From positions 27,250,572-27,314,571 of the forward strand of contig CM055107.1 of the NCBI GenBank assembly GCA_029204225.1: a stretch of 64,000 bases of DNA, read 5' to 3'. Under the pieces are notes generated by a model. That model was not told where the DNA came from. It was given only the letters and a program-made list of their open reading frames with translations, and made no database searches. The DNA is from Diphasiastrum complanatum. Its lineage: Eukaryota > Streptophyta > Lycopodiopsida > Lycopodiales > Lycopodiaceae. Position 1 is the first letter of the stretch; each line of letters opens with the position of its first letter. A program made the translations under genes and the position numbers. Below, piece after piece: positions 12,358 through 24,000 of the stretch.

Positions 12358-13017
12358 CTTACTCCTTCCTTTCTGCTTGCCTTTGACAAAGAGGGCTTTG
12401 TCACTTCCACCATGTTCAAGTTTGTTCATCCTGGAGAGTTTATAGCTTTGTCTAGATTCTTCAAAAATAAGAATTCCTTGGAGAGTTTCTAGATTAGGTA
12501 ACTTCTCCTTAATAGCAAAAGACTCAACAAGATTATCATAGTCATCTCTCAAGCCATTTAGTATGACTTGAACTAGCTCAACTTGGTTAATGGTAACACC
12601 AACACAGGAAAGCTTTCTATGTAAATCTTTAACTCTCAGAACATAGTTAGATGCACTCTCTTCACTTCTTTGGAAACTTTGGAAAATCTGATTCCTAAGA
12701 GTGAGTATTCTAGAAGTATTCTTTGCTTCATAGATGGTCTTTAGTGCATCCCAAGCTTCTTTGGCTGTAGTGCAAGATCCTATCTCTCTGAAAATTTCAT
12801 TAGATACATTCATCTTAATGAAATGTAGAGCCATTCTAGCTCTCTTCTTATATTTAGGAATTTCAACCTGTGCTTGAGGCTCCTCCTCAACACCAAGCAC
12901 AATATCCATATCATCTTGGAGAATCAAAACAAACTCTATTCTTAACTTCCAAATTGAGTAATTAGAAGTGTTTAGTCTTTCACTGGCTTCTAGAAGATAC
13001 CCTCCCTGGGATGCCAT
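12358..13017 (-). pseudogene. Copia-2 gag N-terminal part
   Basis: Starts at the ATG at 13017 (MASQGGYLLEASERLNTSNY), which matches the natural gag start of the related Copia-C and Copia-G. The capsid-like region (YSIWKLRIEF, KEAWDALKTIYEAKNTS, NGLRDDYDNLVESFAIKE) continues to KGKQKGRSK and is cut at 12358 by the Copia-3 LTR. The reading frame then runs by accident into LTR sequence (CENCQHF). The zinc knuckle and everything downstream are at 6373 and below. Confidence 0.92.
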
Positions 13018-13773
13018 TATAATGAAGACTTCTTAGTTATTGGATTGAAATATGTTTGAGCTTGTTCCTATCAGACTTAGAGTTGCTGATCTCTTTCACT
13101 ATAGGTATTTTCAAGGTTGAACTACCTTCCTATGTGAAACACTTGCAGCTATATATGAGATGAATCTCAAATATTCAACAAGACAAGTTATATAGATCAG
13201 ACACAAAAAGTGGTTTGTGACACTTTGGCTGGTTTGAATCCTACTTTTGGCACGTGTGAAATGCTTTAAAAGAAAATACTATTGACACTCAGAAGGCTCA
13301 AAGGGTGTTCAAATACTTCAAACTCAGTCTTGATCTACAGTTTCTTGTGTTGGATGCTCAAAACAATGAATTCAGAACAAAGTATAATTGAATCAAATCA
13401 AAATGCTGTCACTCGGATTTTGGACCTATCCCTATTCTCTTTAAGAGCTTATAACTCTTGCTAGACACATCAGATTGATTTGGTTTTGATTTTTATGAAA
13501 AGTACAGATCAAATGCTTCCCATCAAGCTATAACACTACTATCTTTGGATCTATAAGTAAGAAGAACAAAGGGACTGAAAAACTCTAATTTTCACATGTG
13601 CGGAATTCCAGAATTTCGTACTTCCTCAATTTAGGTCTAAAAATTCAGTTCAAGTCCGATTTGATCGAAATACACTTCAGAGAAAGGTTAGAAAAAGTGC
13701 AACTATTTTTTTGTTCGATTTAGCTCTCAGTTTCTTGTACAATCAGATTTGTTAGCATGCAAAGCTTAATGTG
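13018..13773 (-). other. Copia-2 untranslated leader
   Basis: About 750 bp between PBS and gag, without coding similarity. It resembles in position the leaders of Copia-C and Copia-G. The word CACACGTG/CACATGTG recurs here and in the LTRs of the family. Confidence 0.6.
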
Positions 13774-13785
13774 GCTCTGATACCA
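13774..13785 (-). promoter_or_regulatory. Copia-2 primer-binding site
   Basis: TGGTATCAGAGC on the minus strand, adjoining the LTR end GAATTCTGGCA. Complementary to initiator-Met tRNA. Confidence 0.9.
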
Positions 13786-14370
13786 TGCCAGAATTCACAC
13801 GTGTGGAGAATGTCCACAAGAGTGACTGATCTTAATTAAGCTTTGTGATTGGCACTATAACCTGATTCTAGATTGATCAACAAAATCTAGTTCAGAAGAA
13901 ATGGCTAATCCACAATCTAGCATGCTAATCAACAGAATATAATAGCAATGATCAAAAAATGAAAAAATACAAGATTTCAATGTATGAGCATTAGTCTCAA
14001 CACGAGTTAGAGAGAGAGAGAGAGAGAGCTAGAGAGATAACAAGCAATATTTGTTTAGATCCAAAATGACATGAGATAGCTACAAAACTTTGGTCCTTCA
14101 TTATCAATTGTGTGGAGAGCTACACATATTTATGGAGATTGAGGTAGCTCAAGGTAGAATCATATCTATCCATTTCAAAATGACATCTAAAGTGACATCT
14201 AGAGTCTATGTGACATTTGTCACTTGTCATGCATGAAATTCTACCAACTTTTTATAAGTGTACTAGTTCTAACTAGAAATGTCCAAATCATCATGCATGT
14301 GTCCAATAAACTTTGTGCATGCCTTGCATGTCACTATGGATCACTTACAATTAATGCATGTGAGTTGCCA
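13786..14370 (-). repeat. Copia-2 5' LTR, 5'-truncated
   Basis: The LTR 3' end (TTCTGGCA) adjoins the PBS at 13785. The LTR runs to 14370, where it is joined to the RT of Copia-1 with a 2-bp (CA) overlap, so the first roughly 205 bp of the LTR are missing. A short (GA)n tract lies at about 14007-14028. Confidence 0.8.
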
Positions 14371-15657
14371 AAGATGGTGACAATAAGAATTCTTATTTCT
14401 CTTGCTTGTTTCTTTAAGTGGAAGGTGTTCCAGTTAGATGTATCCAATGCTTTTCTAAATGGTTATCTTGAGGAGGATCTATATGGAACAACCTCAAGGA
14501 TTCATCAAGGACGAGTCCAAAGTGTGCTTGCTCTTCAAAAGTCTTTATGGACTCAAGCAAGCACCAAGATCATGGTATTCAAGACTTAATTCTTTTCTTA
14601 TCTCACTAGGGTTTACTCTTAGTGACTATGATCCTTCCATGTATCTAAAGTTTGTTGATAGCAATATTGTCATTCTTCTAATTTATGTCGATGACATTAT
14701 TCTTTGTGGAAGTTGTATCAAGCTACTTGATGAAACCAAGCTAGCGATTGGATGTGAGTTTAAAATGCAAGATCTAGGAGAGATACACTACATCCTAGGC
14801 CTAGAAATTGATTTTTATGAAAATCATGTCTTTATATGCCAATCTAGATATGCTCACTCTATGTTGAAAAAATTCCATATGGAAAATTCTAAGAGCATAG
14901 ATACTCCAATGGAGCAAATTGTAAAAGATCCTAATAAAGGTGATGAAAGATCCTTTGAGGACATCACACATTTTAGGAGTCTTGTAGGCTCCTTGATTTG
15001 GCTTACCATTACTAGGCCCGATCTAAGTTTTTGTGTGCACTAATTGAGTCAATTTATGCAAGATCATAAGGTCCATCATTGGAAGATGGCCAAGAGGATT
15101 CTAAGATATGTATCTTCATCTTGTGGTTATGGTCTACTTTATAAAAGTGAAGATCTATCCATTGTTGGCTACTCGAATTCGGACTTTGCAAGTGACAAGA
15201 TGGATCGAAAGTCTATTAGTGCATACACTATCTTTCTTGGTGGCAATCTAATATCTTGGCTTTCCAAAAAGGAAGATACTATATCTCTCTCTTCATGTGA
15301 GGCCGAGTACAAAGCACTCACTACAACTATTAAAGAGGTGCTTTGGATCAAGAGGTTATTAATGGAGCTAAAGTGCATCAAGGAAGATGATCTACCAATG
15401 ATCAAGTGTGATAACATCTAGACCCAAGCTCTTGCCAATAATCCCATATTTGATGCAAGAAGCAAGCACATAGAAGTGGCACACCATTTTGTGAGAGAAA
15501 ACCTTATTGGAGGAGAAATCTATTTGGAGCATGTCAACTCGTCCTCTTGAATTGTCGATCTACTCACCAAGCCTTTGAGCAAAAGTGCTTTCATCAAGCA
15601 TAGATCTAATCTTGGGATTATATCAAGATCAATGTCTCGATCTTCATAGACAATTTT
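14371..15657 (+). pseudogene. Copia-1 right half: RT and RNase H
   Basis: Plus-strand continuation of Copia-1. It begins inside RT at KMVTIRILISLACFF and runs through AFLNGYLEE, LYGLKQAPRSWY, YVDD (14684-14695), the TPMEQIVKDP linker, and RNase H (STS-like KSISAYTIFLGG, SSCEAEYKAL, HHFVREN). Compared with Copia-C, the segment corresponding to 22366-23744 (1379 bp, most of integrase and the start of RT) is absent. Damage: a 1-bp deletion at about 14478, stops at about 15041, 15419 and 15548. A dead element, about 95% identical to Copia-C by eye. Confidence 0.9.
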
Positions 15658-15668
15658 TTAGGAGGAGT

Positions 15669-16140
15669 GTGAAGAATTGAAAAAGATTATCCATGTTACA
15701 TATAGGGGTCTTATGTTTTTTATATCAAGCATCTAGGTGTAGGATGTTGATAGGAACAAATTTGGCATAGATGGCAAATTATGCATTTCTACTTCTAATG
15801 CCACTATTGAGCCAAAATAGAGTAAGAGGCTAAACTCGTGCCAATTAGAGTGTAGACAAGTGTAATGCTTTTGTTTGATGAATTCTAAGAGGTCCAATAG
15901 GATTTAGAGGTGGAACCATGTGAGGTCCAATAGGAATTTGAGGTTTGCTTAAATATAGTCCAATAGAATTAAGAGGTGCATGGATCAATGGTCCATTAGG
16001 ATTAAGAGGTGACAAAATGTGGTCCAATCATAGTTAAGCATAGTGATGGCTCATGGATCTACTAGTATCATTGTACTCCTCATATGGATCTTATTGATTT
16101 GGTGATTGTGTGGATTTTAAGTGTTATTGGATTTCTAGCT
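15669..16140 (+). repeat. Copia-1 3' LTR, truncated
   Basis: Starts TGTGAAGAATTG after the PPT TTTTTTAGGAGGAG. It matches the first roughly 470 bp of the Copia-C LTR (25024-25760) at about 95%, then breaks at TTTCTAGCT, just before the TC-rich part of the LTR. Unrelated gypsy-like sequence follows. Confidence 0.85.
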
Positions 16141-16925
16141 CTAAAACAATTACCCATTTTCTGGATATTGTTCCGTTTCAAAAGATTTCTTGTTGGTTAC
16201 AGAATTTTGGTTTTTTTGACATTTCTAAAAGTTTGTAACTTACAGAGAATAGCAAGTGAAGCAAACATTGAATCACACATGGCGAAAAAATAAAAAAACA
16301 AAAATACAGTCCCCGCTCATTTTTTGAACTTTTTTGGAAATAACTCTCACAAATTACATCCATAATGCAAAGCTAACCCTAGCATTCCAAAACCAAGATG
16401 CCTAAATGTAAGCTAATATCCATGCATGGATCAGAAACATGTTGGAAAATGAAAAATTGGCGTATCTCCCTGGGAACGGTGTCAAAATTGTAGTGAGAAT
16501 TTCCTATACACCATCAAACCTAGATCCAAACTCAATTAAACATCAAAGGAAGAAGATGATTAACTTGTTGTCATGTAGAGATTCGTTCCCATAACATGAT
16601 TCATAATCAAGCACATGCTTATGATCCACATCTAACACTAAGCATTAACACTACGATCCATTAACACTGCTCAAGCAAGAGTAAAACTTACTTTTCTGTC
16701 TCTCATCTCTCTCATAAAAGTATAATAAAGATTAAATTAGCAAAATCCAAAGAGAATATGAAGATCCAAATAAAGCATGAGAGATGGAGAAAGGAAGAAG
16801 AGTAAGGAGAGATGGAGAAAGGAAGAAGAGTAAGGACATCCAATTTAAATTGATAGAGGCTCAACCTGCTTATTGACATGAACATGGAAGTTCAATTGAA
16901 TGTAAGAAATGAACTACAAAGTGAT
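16141..16925 (-). other. Gypsy-like leader/PBS fragment, unit A
   Basis: No coding frame. On the minus strand at about 16468-16486 the word TGACACCGTTCCCAGGGA resembles the TGGCGCCGTTGCCGGGGA primer-binding site of Athila/Tat-type Ty3/gypsy elements (tRNA-Asp type), preceded by a possible LTR end. The same block recurs at 18497-19115 and 20683-20941. Units A and B differ by an extra roughly 45 bp (about 16530-16574) and a 27-bp local duplication in A. Assignment to gypsy rests on the PBS-like word only. Confidence 0.45.
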
Positions 16926-17405
16926 GAATTTCACACGTGTGGATTGTCCACAATATGGACTTGTGATCTCCTAAGGTGTGTAGATGCACCAAGATTAAGA
17001 TTAGATTGAGATTCAAGATCAATCTTAGATCCTATGGCAAAAACACACTACTACATGCATTCAAACACTTTCAACTCTCACTCACACGTGTGGGAAGTAT
17101 TCAAAAAATAATCTAAGTAAAAACAAGCTGCTCTCCTCGGGTAGAGAGAGAAAAGTCATCATGAGCTCTCGGGTAGAGAGAGAAAGCTAGAAATCCAATA
17201 ACTCACAAAATCCATAAAATCACCAAATCAATTAGCTTCAAAATGAGGAGTACAATGATACTAGTAGATCCATGAGCTACCACTATGCTTAACTATGATT
17301 GGACCATACTTTGTCACCTCATGATCCTATTGGACCATTGATCCATGCATCTCTTAATTCTATTGGACTATATCTAAGCACACCTCAATTTCCTATTGGA
17401 CCTCA
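16926..17405 (-). repeat. Copia-C-family LTR fragment, unit A
   Basis: Minus-strand match to the last two-thirds of the Copia-C LTR, including the CACACGTGTG end, the two TACCCGAG words with GAGAGAGA runs, and the (T/A)CCTATTGGACC motifs. It joins directly to an integrase fragment of the same family at about 17406-17411. RT, RNase H and the first part of the LTR have been deleted between them. Confidence 0.8.
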
Positions 17406-17410
17406 AGCAC

Positions 17411-18309
17411 ACCACTTGTTTGCCTTTGTCAACATATGAGAGCCTCTTAGGCTCGGATCTATCTCTCATGGATCTTCTCGGTGAAAAAATCCGAGGAGAG
17501 TCTTCTTCAAATCTCGACCCCATCACATCGTGATTGTCTTCAGAATCAATAATTGATGATGCATCCATAGATTTCTTGATCTCGGCCTCTTCAAAAGATG
17601 AGTGTTGATCTTCATGAAAGACAACATCTCTACTTTCAATAACTTGAGAAGTAGAGAGTATAAAGACTCTATAGGCCTTCTTGGTGGATGAGTATCCAAC
17701 CATGATCCCTTTGCATGCACTAGGATCTTCCTTCTTCCTTGTTTCCAAGGGAATATGGACAAAGCATAAGCATCCAAAAACTCTAACCTTAGGCTTCTTC
17801 AAAAATAAGATTTCATATGGTGACTTTCCTCCAAGAGCTATATGTGGGAGCCTATTGCAAAGATAATTTGCACAATTAATGGCTTCTCCCCAAAAATCTT
17901 TGGGCAAAGATGCCTCAATTCTCATAGATTTTGCACATTCACATAGAGATCTATTCTTTCTCTCAGCCACTCCATTTTGAGATGGAGAGTAGGCACAAGA
18001 GAACTCTCTTTTAATGCCTTCAAGCTCACAAAAAACTTGTAATTTATTGGAGATATATCCATCCCCTCCATCACTTCTAAGAGCTTTAATCTTGAATGAG
18101 AATTGCTTCTCTACATAAGCTTTGAAAATAAGAAAATGATCAAACACCATAGATTTAGAAGCAAGAAGATATATCTAAGTGAATATTGTGTAATCATCAA
18201 TGAAAGTAGCAAAACAAGTGGCTCCTCCCTTGCTTGTAGTTGATGAGAAATGCACATCCGAATGGATTAACTCCAAAGGATGCTTGCTTTTGATAGAAGA
18301 TCTTGTAAA
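17411..18309 (-). pseudogene. Copia-C-family integrase fragment, unit A
   Basis: Minus-strand frame 18150-17374 plus upstream codons. It contains the integrase core with a GGDGYISNKL version of the GGGEY motif (second catalytic region altered), SQNGVAERKN, WGEAINCANYLCNRLPHIALGG, VFGCLCFVHI, GIMVGYSSTKKAYRVF and the linker to SYVDKGKQVV. It then reads into LTR sequence. It lacks codons DHL found in Copia-C. Upstream it is cut at about 18309, in the IKSKHPLELI region. It is antisense to Copia-C at about 22555-23440. Confidence 0.85.
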
Positions 18310-18496
18310 AAAATGGATCAAACAATGCAAAAATATAAAAAGAAATCTGGAAGTTTCTAGTTTTTGACAGGTTCACATAATTTTGTTACCAACTTCAGAT
18401 ATTTGTAACTTGCTCAATACTTAACGGAATCCAAAGAAAATTGTGTGTCTAGAAAGCCCTTTCAATTCTCTACAATCCTACTAGTTCATATCAAAT

Positions 18497-19115
18497 TACA
18501 GAGAATAACAAGTGAAGCAAACATTGAATCACACATGGCAAAAAAATAAAAAAAAAAACAAAAATACAGTCCCCGCTCATTTTTTGAACTTTTTTGGACA
18601 TAACTCTCACAAATTACATCCATAATGCAAAGCTTACCCTAGCATGCCAAAACCAAGATGCCTAAATGTAAGCTAATATCCATGCATGGATTAGAAACAT
18701 GTTGGAAAATGAAAAATTGGCATACTTCCCTGGGAACGGTGTCAAAATTGTAGCGAGAATTTCCTATACACCATCAAATCTAGATCCACATGTAGAGATT
18801 CGTTCCCATAACATGATTCATAATCAAGCACATGCTTATGATCCACATATAACACTAAGCATTAATACTACGATCCATTAACACTGCTCAAGCAAGAGTA
18901 AAGCTTACGTTTCTATCTCTCATCTCTCTCACAAAAGTATAATAAAGATTAAATTAGCAAAATCCAAAGAAATTATGAAGATCCAAATAAAGCATGAGAG
19001 ATGGAGAAAAGAAGAAGAGTAAGGACATCCAATTTAAATTGATAGAGGCTCAACCTGCTTATTGACATGAACATGGAAGTTCAATTGAATGTAAGAAATG
19101 AACTACAAAGTGATG
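18497..19115 (-). other. Gypsy-like leader/PBS fragment, unit B
   Basis: Second copy of the 16241-16925 block, with the same degenerate PBS-like word near 18730-18750. It lacks the 45-bp insert of unit A. No coding content. Confidence 0.45.
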
Positions 19116-19594
19116 AATTTCACACGTGTGGATTGTCCACAATATGTACTTGTGATCTCCTAAGGTGTGTAGATGCACCAAGATTAAGTTTAGATTGAGA
19201 TTCAAGATCAATCTTAGATCCTATGGCAAAAACACACTACTACATGCATTCAAACACTTCCAACTCTCACTCACACGTGTGGGAAGTATTAAAAAAATAA
19301 TCTAAGTAAAAACAAGCTGCTCTCCTCGGGTAGAGAGAGAAAAAGCATCATGAGCTCTCGGGTAGAGAGAGAAAGCTAGAAATCCAATAACTCACAAAAT
19401 CCATAAAATCACCAAATCAATTAGCTTCAAAATGAGGAGTACAATGATACTAGTAGATCCACGAGCTACCACTATGTTTAACTATGATTGGACCATACTT
19501 TGTCACCTCATGATCCTATTGGACCATTGATCCATGCACCTCTTAATTCTATTGGACTATATCTAAGCACACCTCAATTTCCTATTGGACCTCA
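19116..19594 (-). repeat. Copia-C-family LTR fragment, unit B
   Basis: Second copy of 16926-17405, differing at only a few bases. Confidence 0.8.
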
Positions 19595-19599
19595 AGCAC

Positions 19600-20496
19600 A
19601 CCACTTGTTTGCCTTTGTCAACATATGAGAGCCTCTTAGGCTCGGATCTATCTCTCATGGATCTTCTCGATGAAAAAATACGAGGAGAGTCTTCTTCAAA
19701 TCTCGACCCCATCACATCGTGATTGTCTTCAGAATCAATAATTGATGATGCATCCATAGATTTCTTGATCTCGGCCTCTTCAAAAGATGAGTGTTGATCT
19801 TCATGAAAGACAACATCTCTACTTTCAATAACTTGAGAAGTAGAGAGTATAAAGACTCTATAGGCCTTCTTGGTGGATGAGTATCCAACCATGATCCCTT
19901 TGCATGCACTAGGATCTTCCTTCTTCCTTGTTTCCAAGGGAATATGGACAAAGCATAAGCATCCAAAAACTCTAACCTTAGGCTTCTTCAAAAATAAGAT
20001 TTCATATGGTGACTTTCCTCCAAGAGCTATATGTGGGAGCCTATTGCAAAGATAATTTGCACAATTAATGGCTTCTCCCCAAAAATCTTTGGGCAAAGAT
20101 GCCTCAATTCTCATAAATTTTGCACATTCACATAGAGATCTATTCTTTCTCTCAGCCACTCCATTTTGAGATGGAGAGTAGGCACAAGAGAACTCTCTTT
20201 TAATGCCTTCAAGCTCACAAAAAACTTGAAATTTATTGGAGATATATCCATCCCCTCCATCACTTCTAAGAGCTTTAATCTTGAATGAGAATTGCTTCTC
20301 TACATAAGCTTTGAAAATAAGAAATGATCAAACACCATAGATTTAGAAGCAAGAAGATATATCTAAGTGAATCTTGTGTAATCATCAATGAAAGTAACAA
20401 AACAAGTGGCTCCTCCCTTGCTTGTAGTTGATGAGAAATGCACATCCGAATGGATTACTCCAAAGGATGCTTGCTTTTGATAGAAGATCTTGTAAA
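19600..20496 (-). pseudogene. Copia-C-family integrase fragment, unit B
   Basis: Second copy of the 17411-18309 integrase fragment. It has the same motifs and the same DHL codon loss. A 1-bp loss near 20322 and a few substitutions distinguish it. The frame is uninterrupted from 20159 (MAERKNRSLC) to 19563. Confidence 0.85.
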
Positions 20497-20682
20497 AAAA
20501 TGGATCAAACAATGCAAAAAAATAAAAGAAATCTGGAAGTTTCTAGTTTTTGACAGGTTCACATAATTTTGTTACCAACTTCAGATATTTGTAACTTGCT
20601 CAATACTTAACGGAATCCAAAGAAAATTGTGTGTCCAGAAAGCCCTTTCAATTCTCTACAATCCTACTAGTTCATATCAAAT

Positions 20683-20941
20683 TACAGAGAATAGCAAGTG
20701 AAGCAAACATTGAATCACACATGGCAAAAAAATAAAAAAAACAAAAAAACAGTCCCCGCTCATTTTTTGAACTTTTTTGGACATAACTCTCTCAAATTAC
20801 ATCCATAATGCAAAGCTTACCCTAGCATGCCAAAACCAAGATGCCTAAATGTAAGCTAATATCCATGCATGGATTAGAAACATGTTGGAAAATGAAAAAT
20901 TGGCATACTTCCCTGGGAACGGTGTCAAAATTGTAGCGAGA
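20683..20941 (-). repeat. Partial third copy (unit C) of the 2.2-kb repeat
   Basis: About 259 bp matching the start of units A and B up to TTGTAGCGAGAA. The Copia-C leader (GATCTTTCATAGG, compare GATCTTGCATAGG of Copia-G at about 56790) follows directly, with about 3 bp of shared sequence. Confidence 0.85.
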
Positions 20942-21038
20942 AGATCTTTCATAGGAGGAGATAGTACTTAATTATTGGATCCTATTGAAAGTGTGTAACA
21001 ACATTTATTGTTCATCATTTGAGTTTTCTTCACTTCAA

Positions 21039-24000
21039 ATGTCATCAATGGGTTCATCCTTGTTGGAACCAAGTGAAAGATTGACCACTTCAAATTATTC
21101 AATTTGGAAAATGAGGATGGAGTCCATCTTGATCCTTCAAGACGTGATGGACATAGTTCTTGGCCTTGAAGAAGAACCACAAGTTCTTCAAGAGGTTCAA
21201 AAATACAAAAAGAGAGATAGGATGGCTCTCCACTACATTAAGATGAATGTCTCTAATGAGATATTGAGGGAGATAGGTACTTGTACAACAGCCAAAGAAG
21301 CTTGGGATTGTCTCAAGACTATCTATGAGGCTAAGAATACCTCTAGGCTTCTCACTCTTAGGAATCAAATCTTTCAAAGTAGCCAAAAGAGTGATGAGAG
21401 TGCATCTAGTTATGTTTTGAGAGTAAAAGATATTCATAGAGAGCTTGCTTGCATTGGTGATTCCATCAATCAAAATGAGCTAGTTCAAGTCATTCTCAAT
21501 GGCTTGAGAAGTGAATTTGATAACCTTGTCCAATCCTATGCCATTAAGGAGGAGATACCAAGTTTGGAGGCTCTCCAAAGTGTGCTAATTTCAGAAGAAT
21601 CAAGACAAGAGTACAAGCTCTTGAGGATGGACAAGCTTTCTCTCACTCATAATGATGGCAAAGCTCTCTTTGCCAAGGATAAGCACAAAGGGAGGAGCAA
21701 GAACCAACATCAACAATCCTCAAGCAAGGACAAAGTCAAATCCAAAGACAAAGATGAGGAGGAAGATGATTCCTCTAATGCTTCATCATCCAATCTCAAG
21801 AAGAAGAAGATCAAGTGTTTTTATTGTGGAAAGAAAGGTCATTATGCCACCAATTGCTTCAAAAAGAAGAATCAACTCAAGCAAGCCAATATTATCAATG
21901 AGAAGGAAGACACTATTGCAAGTGATGGAGAGGGATCTCTTATGGTCTCTAGTTTCTCATCTACTCCTTTCAAGAAGGACGGCCTATGGTATATTGATAG
22001 TGGAGCCTCTTCACATATGTGTAGCTCCAAGGACTCTTTCTCTTCTATTGCACCTTATGATGGAGTCAAGAAATCAATATACACTGCAAATGATTTTGAA
22101 TGTCCTATTGTAGGCATAGGGAACATTCCCTTGAAGCTTGCATCCTCTAAAGTTATTTCTCTCTCTAGAGTTCTTTATGTACCTAAGCTTACCAAGAATC
22201 TTATTAGTGTTGGCCAATTGCTTGATAATGGCCTTGATGTAAAATTTAATGTTGATACTTGCACTATCAAGAAGAATGATGAGATACTTGCATTAGGATC
22301 TAGATTTGGTGGCATCTATAAAGTAGATCCAAATGAATATGTGAATGCTTGTAATGTTGCTCTTGTGAACAAGCTCTCTATGGAGGAATTATGGCATAGG
22401 AGGTTGGGACATCCCAACTACAAATTCATGCTCTCTATGATCAAAGAATCCAGAGCTATTGGCTTGCCAAAGTCATTCTCCAAGAAGATCAAGCCTTGTC
22501 AAGCTTGTGCTATTGCTAAATCTCACAAAAAGCCATTTACAAGATCTTCTATCAAAAGCAAGCATCCTTTGGAGTTAATCCACTCGGATGTGCATTTCTC
22601 ATCAACTACAAGCAAGGGAGGAGCCAATTGTTTTGTTACTTTCATTGATGATTACACAAGATTCACTTGGATATATCTTCTTGCTTCAAAATCTATGGTG
22701 TTTGATCATTTCCTTATTTTCAAAACTTATGTAGAGAAGCAATTCTCATTCAAGATTAAAGTTCTTAGAAGTGATGGAGGTGGCGAATATATCTCCAATA
22801 AATTTCAAGATTTTTGTGAGCTTGAAGGCATTAAAAGAGAGTTTTCTTGTGCCTACTCTCCATCTCAAAATGGAGTGGCCGAGAGAAAGAATAGATCTCT
22901 ATGTGAATGTGCAAAATCTATGAGAATTGAGGCATATTTGCCCAAAGATTTCTGGGGAGAAGCCATTAATTGTGCAAATTATCTTTGCAATAGGCTCCCA
23001 CATATAGCTCTTGGAGGAAAGTCACCATATGAAATCTTATTTTTGAAGAAGCCTAAGGTTGATCACCTTAGAGTTTTTGGATGCTTATGCTTTGTCCATA
23101 TTCCCTTGGAAACAAGGAAGAAGGAAGATCCTAGTGCATGCAAAGGGATCATGGTTGGATACTCATCCACCAAGAAGGCCTATAGAGTCTTTATACTCTC
23201 TACTTCTCAAGTTATTGAAAGTAGAGATGTTGTCTTTCATGAAGATCAACACTCATCATTTGAAGAGGCCGAGATCAAGAAATCTATGGATGCATCATCA
23301 ATTATTGATTTTGAAGACAATCATGATGTGATGGGGTCGAGATTTGAAGAAGACTCTCCTCGGATATTTTCACCAAGAAGATCCATTAGAGATAGATCCG
23401 AGCCTAAGAGGCTCTCATATGTTGGCAAAGGCAAACAAGTGGATCTTGATTCCACTAATTATGTTTTTTATGTCTCTCATGAAGAGCCAAAGAATGTACA
23501 AGAGGCACTCAATACCAAGGAGTGGTATGATGCCATGAAGCAAGAGTATGATGCATTGATCACCAACAATACTTGGGAGCTTGTGGATCCTCCATCCAAC
23601 AATCATGTGATTGGTTGCAAGTGGGTATTTCGGATCAAGTTCAATCATGATGGCACCATCAACAAGCATAAAGCAAGATTATGTGCCAAAGGATTTGCTC
23701 AAATCCATGGTCTTGATTATGAGGAGACCTTTGCACCTGTTGCAAAGATGGTGACAATAAGAATTCTTATTTCTCTTGCTTGTTTTTTCAAGTGGAAGGT
23801 GTTCCAATTAGATGTATCCAATGCTTTTCTAAATGGTTATCTTGAGAAGGAGATCTATATGGAACAACCTCAAGGATTCATCAAGGATGAGTCCAAAGTG
23901 TGCTTGCTCTTCAAAAGTCTTTATGGACTCAAGCAAGCACCAAGATCATGGTATTCAAGACTTAACTCTTTTCTTATCTCACTAGGATTTACTCTTAGTG

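Larger units (their letters stand above)
2738..14370 (-). mobile_element. Copia-2, Ty1/copia element inserted in Copia-1
   Basis: Minus-strand copia element reconstructed from parts: truncated 5' LTR 13786-14370, PBS 13774-13785, leader, gag start 13017-12358, interruption by Copia-3 (6374-12357), rest of gag-pol 6373-3084, and truncated 3' LTR 3083-2738. The two LTR remnants overlap over about 140 bp (2738-2876 with 14231-14370), which shows that they belong to one element. Combining them gives a full LTR of about 790 bp starting TGTTAAAATTG and ending TTCTGGCA. Both outer flanks are halves of the same copia family (Copia-1). Confidence 0.85.
16241..20941. repeat. Tandem duplication of a 2.2-kb composite unit (2.1 copies)
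   Basis: Unit A 16241-18496, unit B 18497-20682, partial unit C 20683-20941. Each begins TACAGAGAATA(G/A)CAAGTGAAGC. A full unit holds, in order, a gypsy-like leader piece, a minus-strand copia LTR piece, a minus-strand copia integrase piece, and about 180 bp of further non-coding sequence. A and B are about 98% identical outside a few indels. Both carry the same 9-bp loss (the DHL codons) in the integrase, so they derive from one another. Unit C ends where the Copia-C leader begins. Confidence 0.9.
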
